From an uncultured Saprospiraceae bacterium (lineage in GTDB: Bacteria; Bacteroidota; Bacteroidia; Chitinophagales; Saprospiraceae), in assembly GCA_938003955.1 (NCBI GenBank), contig CALKXE010000171.1, forward strand, positions 1 through 34,024: a stretch of 34,024 bases of DNA, in the 5' to 3' direction. This document shows positions 17,807 through 26,800 of the stretch, piece by piece. Both the position numbers and the translations under genes were made by a program. Position 1 is the stretch's first letter. Each line of letters starts with the position of its first letter. The notes beneath the pieces are model-generated. The model saw only the letters and a list, made by a program, of their open reading frames with translations, did not search any database and was not told the origin of the DNA.

Positions 17807-18571
17807 ATGTCAGGGATATTTACTAAAATTATAGAAGGAGTAATTCCTAGTTATAAAATTGCTGAGAATGAAAATTACTATGCATTCTTAGATATTAATC
17901 CATTGGCAAAGGGACACACATTAGTAGTGCCAAAAATTGAAGTTGATTATATTTTTAATCTTGATGATGATACTTTGATTGGACTACATTTATTTTCAAA
18001 ACGTGTTGCTAAAGCGATAGAAAGTATTATTGATTGTAAGCGAGTTGGTGTATTGGTAATAGGTACGGAAGTGCCTCATGCACATATACATCTAATTCCG
18101 TTCCAACAAGAGGTACAAATGGCAATTACAAGTGGTAAGCTATCACTGGATCCTAATGAAATGAAAGAGATCTCAGAAAATGTGTCAAAAGCATATAACG
18201 CAAGAAATACTATAAACGGGACTTTGGTTTTTGGGGCAAGTCTTAAGGATGAACGATACTCTAATAAGGCAATTAGAATGTTGCTTGACAATGACCATAA
18301 CATTTTAGCAATTGGAGGTAGAAAAGGAGATGTTGAGGGTGTATCCATTATGACGGGTAATCCCGAATTATCAGGTGTTGACACAATCACCATGTACATG
18401 GGTGAAGACCGACAGCGGGATCATGAGGAGTATCTCTTATCTTTGAAGCCTAGACGTATAATCTTTAATCCAGGCGCTGAGAATAGAGGCTTTGCTATGA
18501 AAGCAAAAGAGCAAGGAATTTTAGTTGAAGAAGCTTGTACCTTGGTAATGCTAAGAACCGGACAATATTAG
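17807..18571 (+). CDS. HIT-family hydrolase fused to CoA-binding (YccU-like) domain
   Basis: One uninterrupted 254-residue frame holds two complete domains. Residues 1-~130 are a HIT (histidine triad) nucleotide hydrolase/transferase: SGIFTKIIEGVIPSYKIAE at the start, FLDINPLAKGHTLVVPK, and the triad VPHAHIHLIPF with H91, H93 and H95. Residues ~138-254 are a CoA_binding_2/YccU-type Rossmann domain: TLVFGASLKDERYSNKAI, ILAIGGRKG, ITMYMG, LKPRRIIFNPGAEN and the usual family end EACTLVMLRTGQY. Both are normally separate genes of ~130 and ~120 residues. A greA-HIT pair is common in this phylum; the fused second domain is, as far as I know, unusual. The partner domain could sense a CoA or nucleotide ligand, but no function is proven. 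It is translationally close to greA. Confidence 0.9.
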   Translation: MSGIFTKIIEGVIPSYKIAENENYYAFLDINPLAKGHTLVVPKIEVDYIFNLDDDTLIGLHLFSKRVAKAIESIIDCKRVGVLVIGTEVPHAHIHLIPFQQEVQMAITSGKLSLDPNEMKEISENVSKAYNARNTINGTLVFGASLKDERYSNKAIRMLLDNDHNILAIGGRKGDVEGVSIMTGNPELSGVDTITMYMGEDRQRDHEEYLLSLKPRRIIFNPGAENRGFAMKAKEQGILVEEACTLVMLRTGQY

Positions 18572-19010
18572 TTTAGGCTCATCGTGCAATCTTGATGCCT
18601 CAAAGTCAGTAACCTTTTACGAATCTAATTTATTATTTAATTTTTTTTAAAATTGTTTGTATACCTCTAGGAGAGCTTAGATTTATATCTAATTATTTAG
18701 GTTATACATTATTTTGTTCTTGGCGTAGACATTCACATTTTCCCTATTTTCATTGTGGCATATTTGTTGCCTTATAGATTTTATAAGTTATAGACAATTT
18801 TATCGTGATCTTAAGCTTCTATTGATTCGTGACATAATATGTTAAAACATACAAATGTTATTCATTTTTAATTAATAGACATCTAAAACACCCCGTTTGA
18901 AATTTATTAGGATCAAATAGGCGATAGTATTGTTTCTTAAAATAATTTATGTTTGGGCTTTACAATAAGCCTTGGCATAGTTATTTGAACACACCCAAAA
19001 AACCTATTTT
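18572..19010. other. AT-rich 439-bp intergenic region before adhesin 1
   Basis: No supported gene. It holds no good terminator for the HIT-fusion gene; the only candidates are an A/T-only repeat around 18640 and an imperfect GGC-TC-ATC/GATGCC stem just after the stop. Near the right end are a -7-like element (18948-18955), a short GGCTT/AAGCC stem (18956-18971) and the sequence ACACCCAAA (18991-18999), which recurs in the leader of the paralogous gene. Confidence 0.5.
18948..18955 (+). promoter_or_regulatory. Possible -7 promoter element of adhesin 1
   Basis: TATGTTTG matches TAnnTTTG 55 bases before the ATG. An ATTG at 18929-18932 could act as a -33 element, but the 15-bp spacing is shorter than usual. 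A 6-bp stem (18955-18972, including one G-U) would lie right at the transcript start. Confidence 0.35.
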
Positions 19011-22000
19011 ATGCCTATTGTGTTTCAATACCACAAAAGTATTTTGTGCTGTCTTATTTTGTGTTTTTCAAGTTTTACTACACAGCTATATGCTCAAAAT
19101 TCTGTTGACGGAATTGTTTGGCTAGATAGAAATGATAACGGTCAACAAGAACCTTCTGACTCTTTTCTTGATGGGATAAGGTTGGAACTTTATAATTCAA
19201 GTAGTCAGTTTGTAGCTTTTACATTTACAAACTCTAATGGTTATTATCAATTTTTAGATGTTTCCGACGGTACTTATTTTATTTTATCGGATTTGATTGA
19301 TGGTCTTCAAGCTGTTGTGGTAAATTCTCAGAATTCTGATTCTTCTATTAATGCAAGTTTAAGATCACAAGAATTTATTTTGAATGGAAATAACACATCC
19401 GAATCTTTAGATGCAGGATATAGATCTTCAATCGTGTTAGTTGTTCCAAATCAACTTGATGTATGTCTGGGAGATGAAGTTTCAATTTCTGCAAATGTAA
19501 TTGGAAATAGTGGACAGGTAACATATGATTGGAATAACAATGAATCTAACAACTCTAGTGTTAATATATTTACTGCCTCCAACAGCACAGAGATTACTTT
19601 AACTGTTTTTGATATTTGGGGTATTCCTATAACAAGAACTATTAAGGTTGATGTTTTTTCTGAATTGATAATAAAAGATTGTTTGAGCCAGGATGATTTT
19701 AATAATGAGGTTACTCATTTAAATTTAGATATATCACCAAGTCAGCCTGGGCCTAATATAGACATTGATTTGGATTTTTTAGGGTTAGTGGGTGGAGAGC
19801 GTATTATCAAGTACACACTGTTAGAAGGAATGGCATTTTCTTCATTGAATATTTCAGAATTGGGACTATTTGTTAGTAACTGCGTTGACTGTAAAACACT
19901 TACTGAAATTTGCTACTATTATCCTGATAATCAAGCTGTAAATCTTAGTGAATATGATTATACACAACTGAATGATATTGTAATTGATCAAGGAGATACA
20001 AAAGTAACTGTTATAGTTTCTGATGGCAATACAACGGCAAAAAGTTCTAATATTTTAAAAGCAAAAGGGCTGAATAATAAATTCAATTATAGATTTGAAT
20101 ATTCAGATTTCGAGAATATTGATATTATTGATTTAGATCATGTGGTATCCATTTGTTTTGAAGTAGAAACCTTAGAAGGAGGAAGTGACCTTTCACTCAG
20201 CGGAACAGTTTCGTGTGCGGAGATAGAGTGCAAAATAACTGTTCCTAAAACTATAGATATATGCTCTGGTGATTCTGCTGAGCTATCAGCGGAAAGCTCA
20301 TGTGGTGATGAAGGATTACTGTACGTCTGGGATGGCGTTGGAATAGGAAATACTCAAACTGTTAGTCCTAGTTCAACGACTATTTATGACCTTGTGGTTT
20401 ACGATCGTATAGGGTGTAGTCAAGCGCATAGTGTAATAGTAAATGTGAACCTTAATCCTGAAATACAATTAGAAGGAGATCTAAGTGTATGCAATGAGGA
20501 AGAAACAACATATAGTATTAATCATATCAGCGGTTTAGCGCCGTATACTTATCAGTGGAATATTGATGATAGCGGTGCTTCAGAATTGACGGTCATTATT
20601 AGTCAATCTACGACAATAGCAGTAACAGTAACAGATGCTAATGGATGCCATGCAGAGAAGTCTGTAGAAGTTACAGCACTCCAAAATCCAAAATTAGAAC
20701 TCAGTGCAGAGCTTAGTGATTGTGATCTTTCTACAGGTAGTGTTTCATCGTTAGTTTCACAGGGTGATTCCCCTCATTTATACCAATGGTCAAATGGTGA
20801 GTCTACGAAAAACTTAATTAATGTGTCGTCTGGAACTTATGGTTTGACGGTAACAGACAACAATGGCTGTACAGTCGAATCGTCAATCTTTGTAGCAAAC
20901 AATCCGTGTGCTGAACTTGGGAATTATGTTTGGGAGGATTTAAATTATAATGGGTTACAAGATGTAGGTGAAACTCCAATATTCGGAATGACTTTATACC
21001 TGAAGGATGTTATTGGAAACATTATTTCTGAGACAACTACTAACGAAACTGGTTTTTATTTGTTTTCTGACCTAGAATCGGGAGAGTATCAAATACAATT
21101 TTCAACGTTTGGAGATTTTGTTGTTACTAAACATCAGGAAGGAGGGGATAATGAAATAGATAGTGATGTTGATCCAGTGACTTTCATGTCAATGACTGTG
21201 AATCTTTCTGAAAACGAAAAGAACTATACAATAGACGGAGGTTTTTATAGACCTGGAAGTATCGGAGACTTTGTATGGAATGATATGGATAGCGATGGAG
21301 TCCAGGATAATGACGAACCAGGGATAGAGGGGCTAGCTGTAAAGTTATTAGACTGTAATAATACAGTTATAGATACTACATATACAGATGAAGAGGGTTT
21401 ATATATGTTTATAGATCTAGTTCCTGGCGATTACAGTTTAGATTTTTGTGATACAGCAGGATTTATATTTACAGAACAATTTATAGGTTTAAGCAATAGT
21501 GATTCTGATGCTGATATGTCTACAGGTATGACCGAATGTAAAACCTTGATGAGCGGAGATGTATTAAAAGACTGTGATGCTGGATTAGTAGAATTGGCGA
21601 CGATAGGCGATTATGTTTGGTTGGATACAAATGCAGATGGTGTTCAGGCATCAGAAGAACTGGGACTGGAAGGTATTTTACTGAGGCTGCATAGTTGCGA
21701 TGGAATTATCTTGGCAACAACAACTACAGACGATACAGGATTTTATGAATTCGAAAATATAGAACCAGGAGACTACTATGTTTCAGGAGTTTATGGAGAT
21801 GAGTATGAATTAAGTCCACAGAATATTGGACTAGATGATGAGCTAGACAGTGATTTCGGTTCAAATGGGCAAACGACATGTACAACACTTTTACCAGGAG
21901 AGGTAGACAACACTTTTGATTTAGGTTTATTTGAATTTGCAGCTCTTGGCGATTATGTATGGTGGGATAAAAACTTGAATGGTATACAGGATGAAGAAAG

Positions 22001-23330
22001 TTCATCATCTCTTTCGGGTTATTCTATAAAGTTATATGATTGTAATGGAACGATTATAGATTCTACCATTACCAATGATAATGGTATATATCTTTTTGAT
22101 AGCCTTTTGCCAGGAGAATACCAGATAAGTACTGATTTATCAGAATCTATGAAATTCACCTTGTCGAATGAGGGTGATGATCTTCTCGATAGTGATATTT
22201 CTGCTGAAAGCGGGTTTTCTTCCTGTGTGAATCTAGAATCAGGAGAACAAAATACTAGTCTTGATATAGGTATTGTGTTTTTATCTACGATAGGCGATTA
22301 CGTTTGGTTAGATGAAGACTTAGATGGTGTTCAGGACACTGCAGAGAGTGGCGTGATGGATATACTTATTTCTCTTTTTTTATGTGACGGAGAACTTATT
22401 TCGACCACTATGACCGATGAGAATGGTCAATGGATTTTTGAGAATGTACCATATGGGGAATATGAAATTGTTGTAGATATTCCTGAGCCTTTGAGCGGAA
22501 CATTAGGTTTTAATGGGAATATCCAAGAAGACAGTAACCTTAATCCGGAAACGAATATAATTGAGTGTTTTGAAATCAATATGCCAATCGATACTTCATT
22601 TGATATTGGCCTTGTGGACTGCAGTATAATAAGCGGCATAGCTTGGTTAGATGCAGTTGTAGACAACGGTATATTAGATGATGTAGAAAATGGAATTAAT
22701 GGTTTGACTGTTACAATTTTTAAATTGGAGATGGATACTTGGACATTATTTGGCACTACGATTACAAAACATATTGGAATTGCTTCTGGTCAGGATGGCT
22801 TCTGGGAATATTGTGTACCAAACGGATCCTACTATATTCACTTTGCAAAGTTACCTAATTTTCCATTTGTAGATGCTAATCAAGGAAACAACGATGATGT
22901 AGATAGTGAAGTGACACATGAGTTTGGACTTAATACAACAGATTTAATCTCGATTCTACCAGGCGTGCCCCAGCCCAATATAAATGCAGGGTATGTTTTT
23001 AATAGTACATTTCTTGAGGATGCAGTAATTGATAATGTTTCAAATCAAAATTTAATAAGTAATAACTCGAATGCAAAAGCGATTGAATTGAATGTGTTTC
23101 CAAATCCTAGTTTAGATAAAGTCTACATTGAAGTTAAACATACTGGAGATGAACCACAAGTCATTCAAATAGTAAATAGTGAAGGAAGAAAAATTCAATT
23201 TACTAATCAATCTAGAAGCGTAGAAAATGGAGTTTATTTATTAGAGCTATCTGTTGATGTCCCAGGATGTCACTTTATCGACCTGTTTATTGGAGGTAAA
23301 AAGAAAACGGTGAGTTTTATTAAAATATAA
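19011..23330 (+). CDS. Giant T9SS-secreted adhesin with SdrD-B and SprB-like repeats (paralogue 1)
   Basis: The 1,439-residue protein has, in order: a signal peptide ending TTQLYA-Q29; an SdrD-B-type domain (~30-140; VWLDRNDNGQQEP); a PKD/Ig-like domain (~145-218); an unrecognised Cys-containing domain (~220-405; SNCVDCKTLTEICYYYP); PKD/SprB-like modules (~408-632; SSTTIYDLVVYDRIGC, YGLTVTDNNGC); B-type repeats starting near 633, 749, 863, 977 and 1092, each opening (A/S)xxGDYVWxDxxxDGxQD with Ca-loop Asp/Asn residues; a degenerate repeat near 1207 (SGIAWLDAVVDNGILDD); and a T9SS type A sorting domain from ~1358 (LNVFPNPSLDKVYIEV ... SFIKI). The repeats are ~114 residues apart. The architecture indicates a cell-surface fibre or adhesin exported by T9SS. 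The ligand is unknown. The neighbour downstream is a full-length paralogue. Confidence 0.92.
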   Translation: MPIVFQYHKSILCCLILCFSSFTTQLYAQNSVDGIVWLDRNDNGQQEPSDSFLDGIRLELYNSSSQFVAFTFTNSNGYYQFLDVSDGTYFILSDLIDGLQAVVVNSQNSDSSINASLRSQEFILNGNNTSESLDAGYRSSIVLVVPNQLDVCLGDEVSISANVIGNSGQVTYDWNNNESNNSSVNIFTASNSTEITLTVFDIWGIPITRTIKVDVFSELIIKDCLSQDDFNNEVTHLNLDISPSQPGPNIDIDLDFLGLVGGERIIKYTLLEGMAFSSLNISELGLFVSNCVDCKTLTEICYYYPDNQAVNLSEYDYTQLNDIVIDQGDTKVTVIVSDGNTTAKSSNILKAKGLNNKFNYRFEYSDFENIDIIDLDHVVSICFEVETLEGGSDLSLSGTVSCAEIECKITVPKTIDICSGDSAELSAESSCGDEGLLYVWDGVGIGNTQTVSPSSTTIYDLVVYDRIGCSQAHSVIVNVNLNPEIQLEGDLSVCNEEETTYSINHISGLAPYTYQWNIDDSGASELTVIISQSTTIAVTVTDANGCHAEKSVEVTALQNPKLELSAELSDCDLSTGSVSSLVSQGDSPHLYQWSNGESTKNLINVSSGTYGLTVTDNNGCTVESSIFVANNPCAELGNYVWEDLNYNGLQDVGETPIFGMTLYLKDVIGNIISETTTNETGFYLFSDLESGEYQIQFSTFGDFVVTKHQEGGDNEIDSDVDPVTFMSMTVNLSENEKNYTIDGGFYRPGSIGDFVWNDMDSDGVQDNDEPGIEGLAVKLLDCNNTVIDTTYTDEEGLYMFIDLVPGDYSLDFCDTAGFIFTEQFIGLSNSDSDADMSTGMTECKTLMSGDVLKDCDAGLVELATIGDYVWLDTNADGVQASEELGLEGILLRLHSCDGIILATTTTDDTGFYEFENIEPGDYYVSGVYGDEYELSPQNIGLDDELDSDFGSNGQTTCTTLLPGEVDNTFDLGLFEFAALGDYVWWDKNLNGIQDEESSSSLSGYSIKLYDCNGTIIDSTITNDNGIYLFDSLLPGEYQISTDLSESMKFTLSNEGDDLLDSDISAESGFSSCVNLESGEQNTSLDIGIVFLSTIGDYVWLDEDLDGVQDTAESGVMDILISLFLCDGELISTTMTDENGQWIFENVPYGEYEIVVDIPEPLSGTLGFNGNIQEDSNLNPETNIIECFEINMPIDTSFDIGLVDCSIISGIAWLDAVVDNGILDDVENGINGLTVTIFKLEMDTWTLFGTTITKHIGIASGQDGFWEYCVPNGSYYIHFAKLPNFPFVDANQGNNDDVDSEVTHEFGLNTTDLISILPGVPQPNINAGYVFNSTFLEDAVIDNVSNQNLISNNSNAKAIELNVFPNPSLDKVYIEVKHTGDEPQVIQIVNSEGRKIQFTNQSRSVENGVYLLELSVDVPGCHFIDLFIGGKKKTVSFIKI

Positions 23331-23830
23331 TAAGGGGTAGAATCGCAAATTGATGTGGTTTTAAAAATTTTATTTTTTATTCAAGCCTATTTTATGGTGC
23401 TACAAACTCACCTATGATAATAGCTTAATTAATAGATGTTTACACTAGTAATCGAATGGTCGCATTATGCTACTTTATAAATTATTAGGGTATCTAATGG
23501 GTATAATTATGGCGCAAGCCGTTGTGATTAATTTAGCAACGCCATGTCTAATCAAAATGGCACGTTTTTGGCTTTCTAATATTCGAAGAATATTATAATA
23601 TTTTTGATTAAATAAATTTACATTTTCGTCATATAATGCATATGCCATTATTTGTAAATGTTGTTTTAAGATCAAAAGCATTATCATATTTGAATAGAAC
23701 AAGTCCTTGATGAAAATCAAGATGAAACTAGGCTTGTAATATTAATTTTTATAGAGTATGTTATTATATTTCTTGGATTTTTAAATCTAAGAAATTCATA
23801 TAATGTATAAAAACACCCAAATCCCAAATT
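23331..23830. other. 500-bp intergenic region between the two adhesin paralogues
   Basis: No supported gene. The first ~70 bp resemble the sequence beyond the IS element after paralogue 2 (AAATATAATA, then AAATTGA, then TTxAAxAATTTT, then AGCC), consistent with a shared ancestral 3' flank. Other structures are a 14-bp A/T palindrome AATATTATAATATT at 23589-23602, a 6-bp stem with GAAA loop (CTTGAT/ATCAAG, 23706-23721), and a 13-bp hairpin at 23768-23795 just before the leader of paralogue 2. ORFs here (for example 23475-23720 on the - strand) lack recognisable features. Confidence 0.5.
23768..23795 (+). repeat. Hairpin in the leader region of adhesin 2
   Basis: ATTTCTTGGATTT (23768-23780) and AAATCTAAGAAAT (23783-23795) pair over 13 bp with one G-U and almost no loop, 35 bases before the ATG. 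No U-run follows. It could be an operator or a leader hairpin. Confidence 0.4.
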
Positions 23831-26800
23831 ATGACAAATGTCTCTCGACCTTTGAAGAGTATTACGTTTATATGTTTTTTTATTTTCACTTTATTTCATG
23901 TTGGAACTTATGCTCAAAACTCTATAGACGGAGTAGTTTGGTTAGATAGGAATGATAATGGTCAAAGAGAATTATCAGATTCTTTTCTTGATGGCATAAG
24001 GCTTGAACTATATAATTCAAATAGTCAATTTGTTGCATTTACAATTACAAACTCTACGGGGAGTTATGAATTTGAAAATATAAGTGATGGTTCATATTTT
24101 CTTACATCAGACTTAATTAATGGTTTGGAAGCGATCGCAAATAATCCGAATTCTGATTCTGATATTTTTTCAAACTTAAGAACACTAGAATTTAACTTAA
24201 ATAGTAGTAATCCAAATGTAACTTTGAATGCAGGTTACAGATCTTCAATTGAGCTAACTATACCAAGTCAATTGTATGGATGTCAAGGGGAAGAAATTAC
24301 AATTACAGCTAATGTAATGGGAAATTCTGGACAAATAACATACAATTGGTCTAACGACCCTACAAACAATAGTAGCATCAACATTTACACGTTGACAAAT
24401 AGTACTGAATTAACATTGACTGTTTATGATGATTGGAACATACCTATATCAAGAACTATTGACGTAGAAGTATTTACGGGGTTGACTTTAGAAGATTGCT
24501 TTGTTCAGGATGATTTTAGTAATGAAAATTCTCAATTAAGTCTAGATGTTATACCAAATGGATCCGGACCAACTATAAATACTAATCAGGATTTTCTAGG
24601 AGTTGAAGGATTAGAACGAGTAGTAAAATTTAGCGCTTTAGAGGGAATAGCTGTTTCTTCTCTTAATATTATAGATAAAGGGTTATTTATTAGCAACTGT
24701 GTAGACTGTAAGACCCTTTCTGAAGTTTGCTATTTCTACCCAAGTAATGGTACTATAAACTTATCTGAATTTGAATATACTGAATTTAAAAGTATTACGA
24801 TCGACCAAGGAGACACAAAAATTTCAGTTACTATTTCTGACGGTGTGAATACAGCCATTGATTCTAGTATTATCGAAGCAAAAGGACTAAACAATAACTT
24901 TGATTTGAAATTTAGGTACGAGGAATTCGATAATTTCAGTAATGTTAATTTTGATCAAATTGTATCGGTTTGTTTTGAAATAGAAACACTTGAGAAAGGC
25001 AGTGACTTATCGTTAGGAGCATTAGTCGCTTGCAGTGAAATGGAGTGTAATTTAACAGTGCCATCAACTATAGACATATGTAAAGGCGATTCAGCCACAC
25101 TTACCGCTGAAAGTTCATGCGATGATAGTGGTTTACTTTACAGTTGGAATGGCATTGGTTCAGGTAAAAATCAAATAGTTACTCCTAATATAACAACAAC
25201 TTATGATCTTACTGTTTTCGACCGGAGTGGGTGTAAGCAAGATTATAGTGTTACTGTCAATGTAGATGATAATCCTGAAATTGAAATAGTAGGTGAATTA
25301 AATATATGTGAGGGGGTAGAGACAATGTATAATGTTAATCATATTAGTGGTCTACCACCTTATACTTATGAATGGAGTATTGAAGATGAAACGACATCGG
25401 AGCTGATATTAACTATTAATCAATCTTTGACTATAAGTGTAACAGTAACAGATGACAATGGATGTACAATAGAAGAAACGATAGAAGTATTGTCTTTAGC
25501 AAATCCAGAACTAGTACTCACAACACAGCCTAGTGATTGTGGTGATTCTACAGGGAGTGTTACATCTGTAGTTACGCAGGGTGAATCACCTTATGTATAC
25601 TTATGGTCGAACGGAGATACATCAGAAGACTTAGTTAATGTGTCGAATGGAACGTATGGTTTGACTGTTACTGATAATAATGGCTGTAGGATCGAATCCT
25701 CAATATTTGTACCCAATAAACCGTGTGCTGAACTTGGGAACTATGTTTGGGAAGATTTAAACTATAATGGACTACAAGATGTAAATGAAACTCCAATATC
25801 TGGAATGACAGTATACTTGAAAAATAGTAATGGAAGCATTATTGATGAAACAACAACTAGTGAAACTGGGTTCTATCTTTTCTCTGATCTAGAAGCTGGC
25901 GATTACCAAGTACAATTTGAGGCGTTTGGGGATTTTGTTGTGACTAAACATCTGCAAGGAGAAAACATTGAAATAGATAGTGATGTAGATCTTGTAAATT
26001 TCATGTCTACGACTGTTAATCTTGCTGAGAATGAGAAAAACTATACAATAGATGGAGGCTTTTATAGACCAGCAAGTATAGGAGATTATGTTTGGAATGA
26101 TATGGACGATGATGGATTTCAAGATCCAAATGAAGACGGAATATCAGGCCTGGCCGTAAAACTATTAGATTGTAATAATACAGTTATTGATACGACATAT
26201 ACTGATGAAGATGGTTTATATCTCTTTAGTGATCTATTTCCTGGAGAATATAGCCTAGACTTCTGTGATACTACTGGTTTTATATTCACAGAACAATTTG
26301 TAGGTAATAGTGACACTGATTCAAATGCAGATGAACAGACAGGAATAACTGAATGTAAAGTTGTATCAAGTGGAGATGAATTAGAAGATTGCGATGCAGG
26401 CCTGGTAGAACTAGCTGCAATAGGAGATTATGTATGGTTGGATTTAAACGGTGACGGACTTCAGGATCCAGAAGAAGATGGTTTGGAAGGTATTTTACTT
26501 AGGCTGCATAGTTGTGATGGAGTTATAATATCAACAACGTCTACAGATGACACGGGATTTTATGAATTTGTCAACTTAGAGCCAGGAGATTTCTATATCT
26601 CCGTAGTATATCCAGACCAGTATGAATTAAGTCCGGAAAATGTAGGCTTAAATGATGAAATAGATAGTGATTTCGGATCAAATGGGCAAACAATCTGCAC
26701 TACGCTTACACCAGGGGAAGAAGATCTATCTTTTGATTTAGGATTATTTGAATTAGCATCTCTAGGCGATTATGTTTGGTGGGATGAAAACATAAATGGA

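Noticed and set aside
18636-18652. A/T-only inverted repeat as terminator of the greA-HIT operon
   Set aside because: The stem contains no G-C pairs, so it would be very weak; not distinguishable from AT-rich background.
20900-22700. Repeated ~340-nt units as a CRISPR or satellite array
   Set aside because: The units are coding SdrD-B-type domains conserved at protein level, with DNA diverged between units.
22427-22756. Long - strand ORFs within the adhesins, receptor and exoprotein genes
   Set aside because: They are antisense to well-supported domains with conserved motifs and lack motifs of their own.
23475-23720. 81-residue - strand ORF in the gap between the adhesins
   Set aside because: No family likeness, no plausible start context, and the gap is compositionally like other non-coding AT-rich stretches here. 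A short + strand frame in the same place (near 23500-23600) is equally unconvincing.
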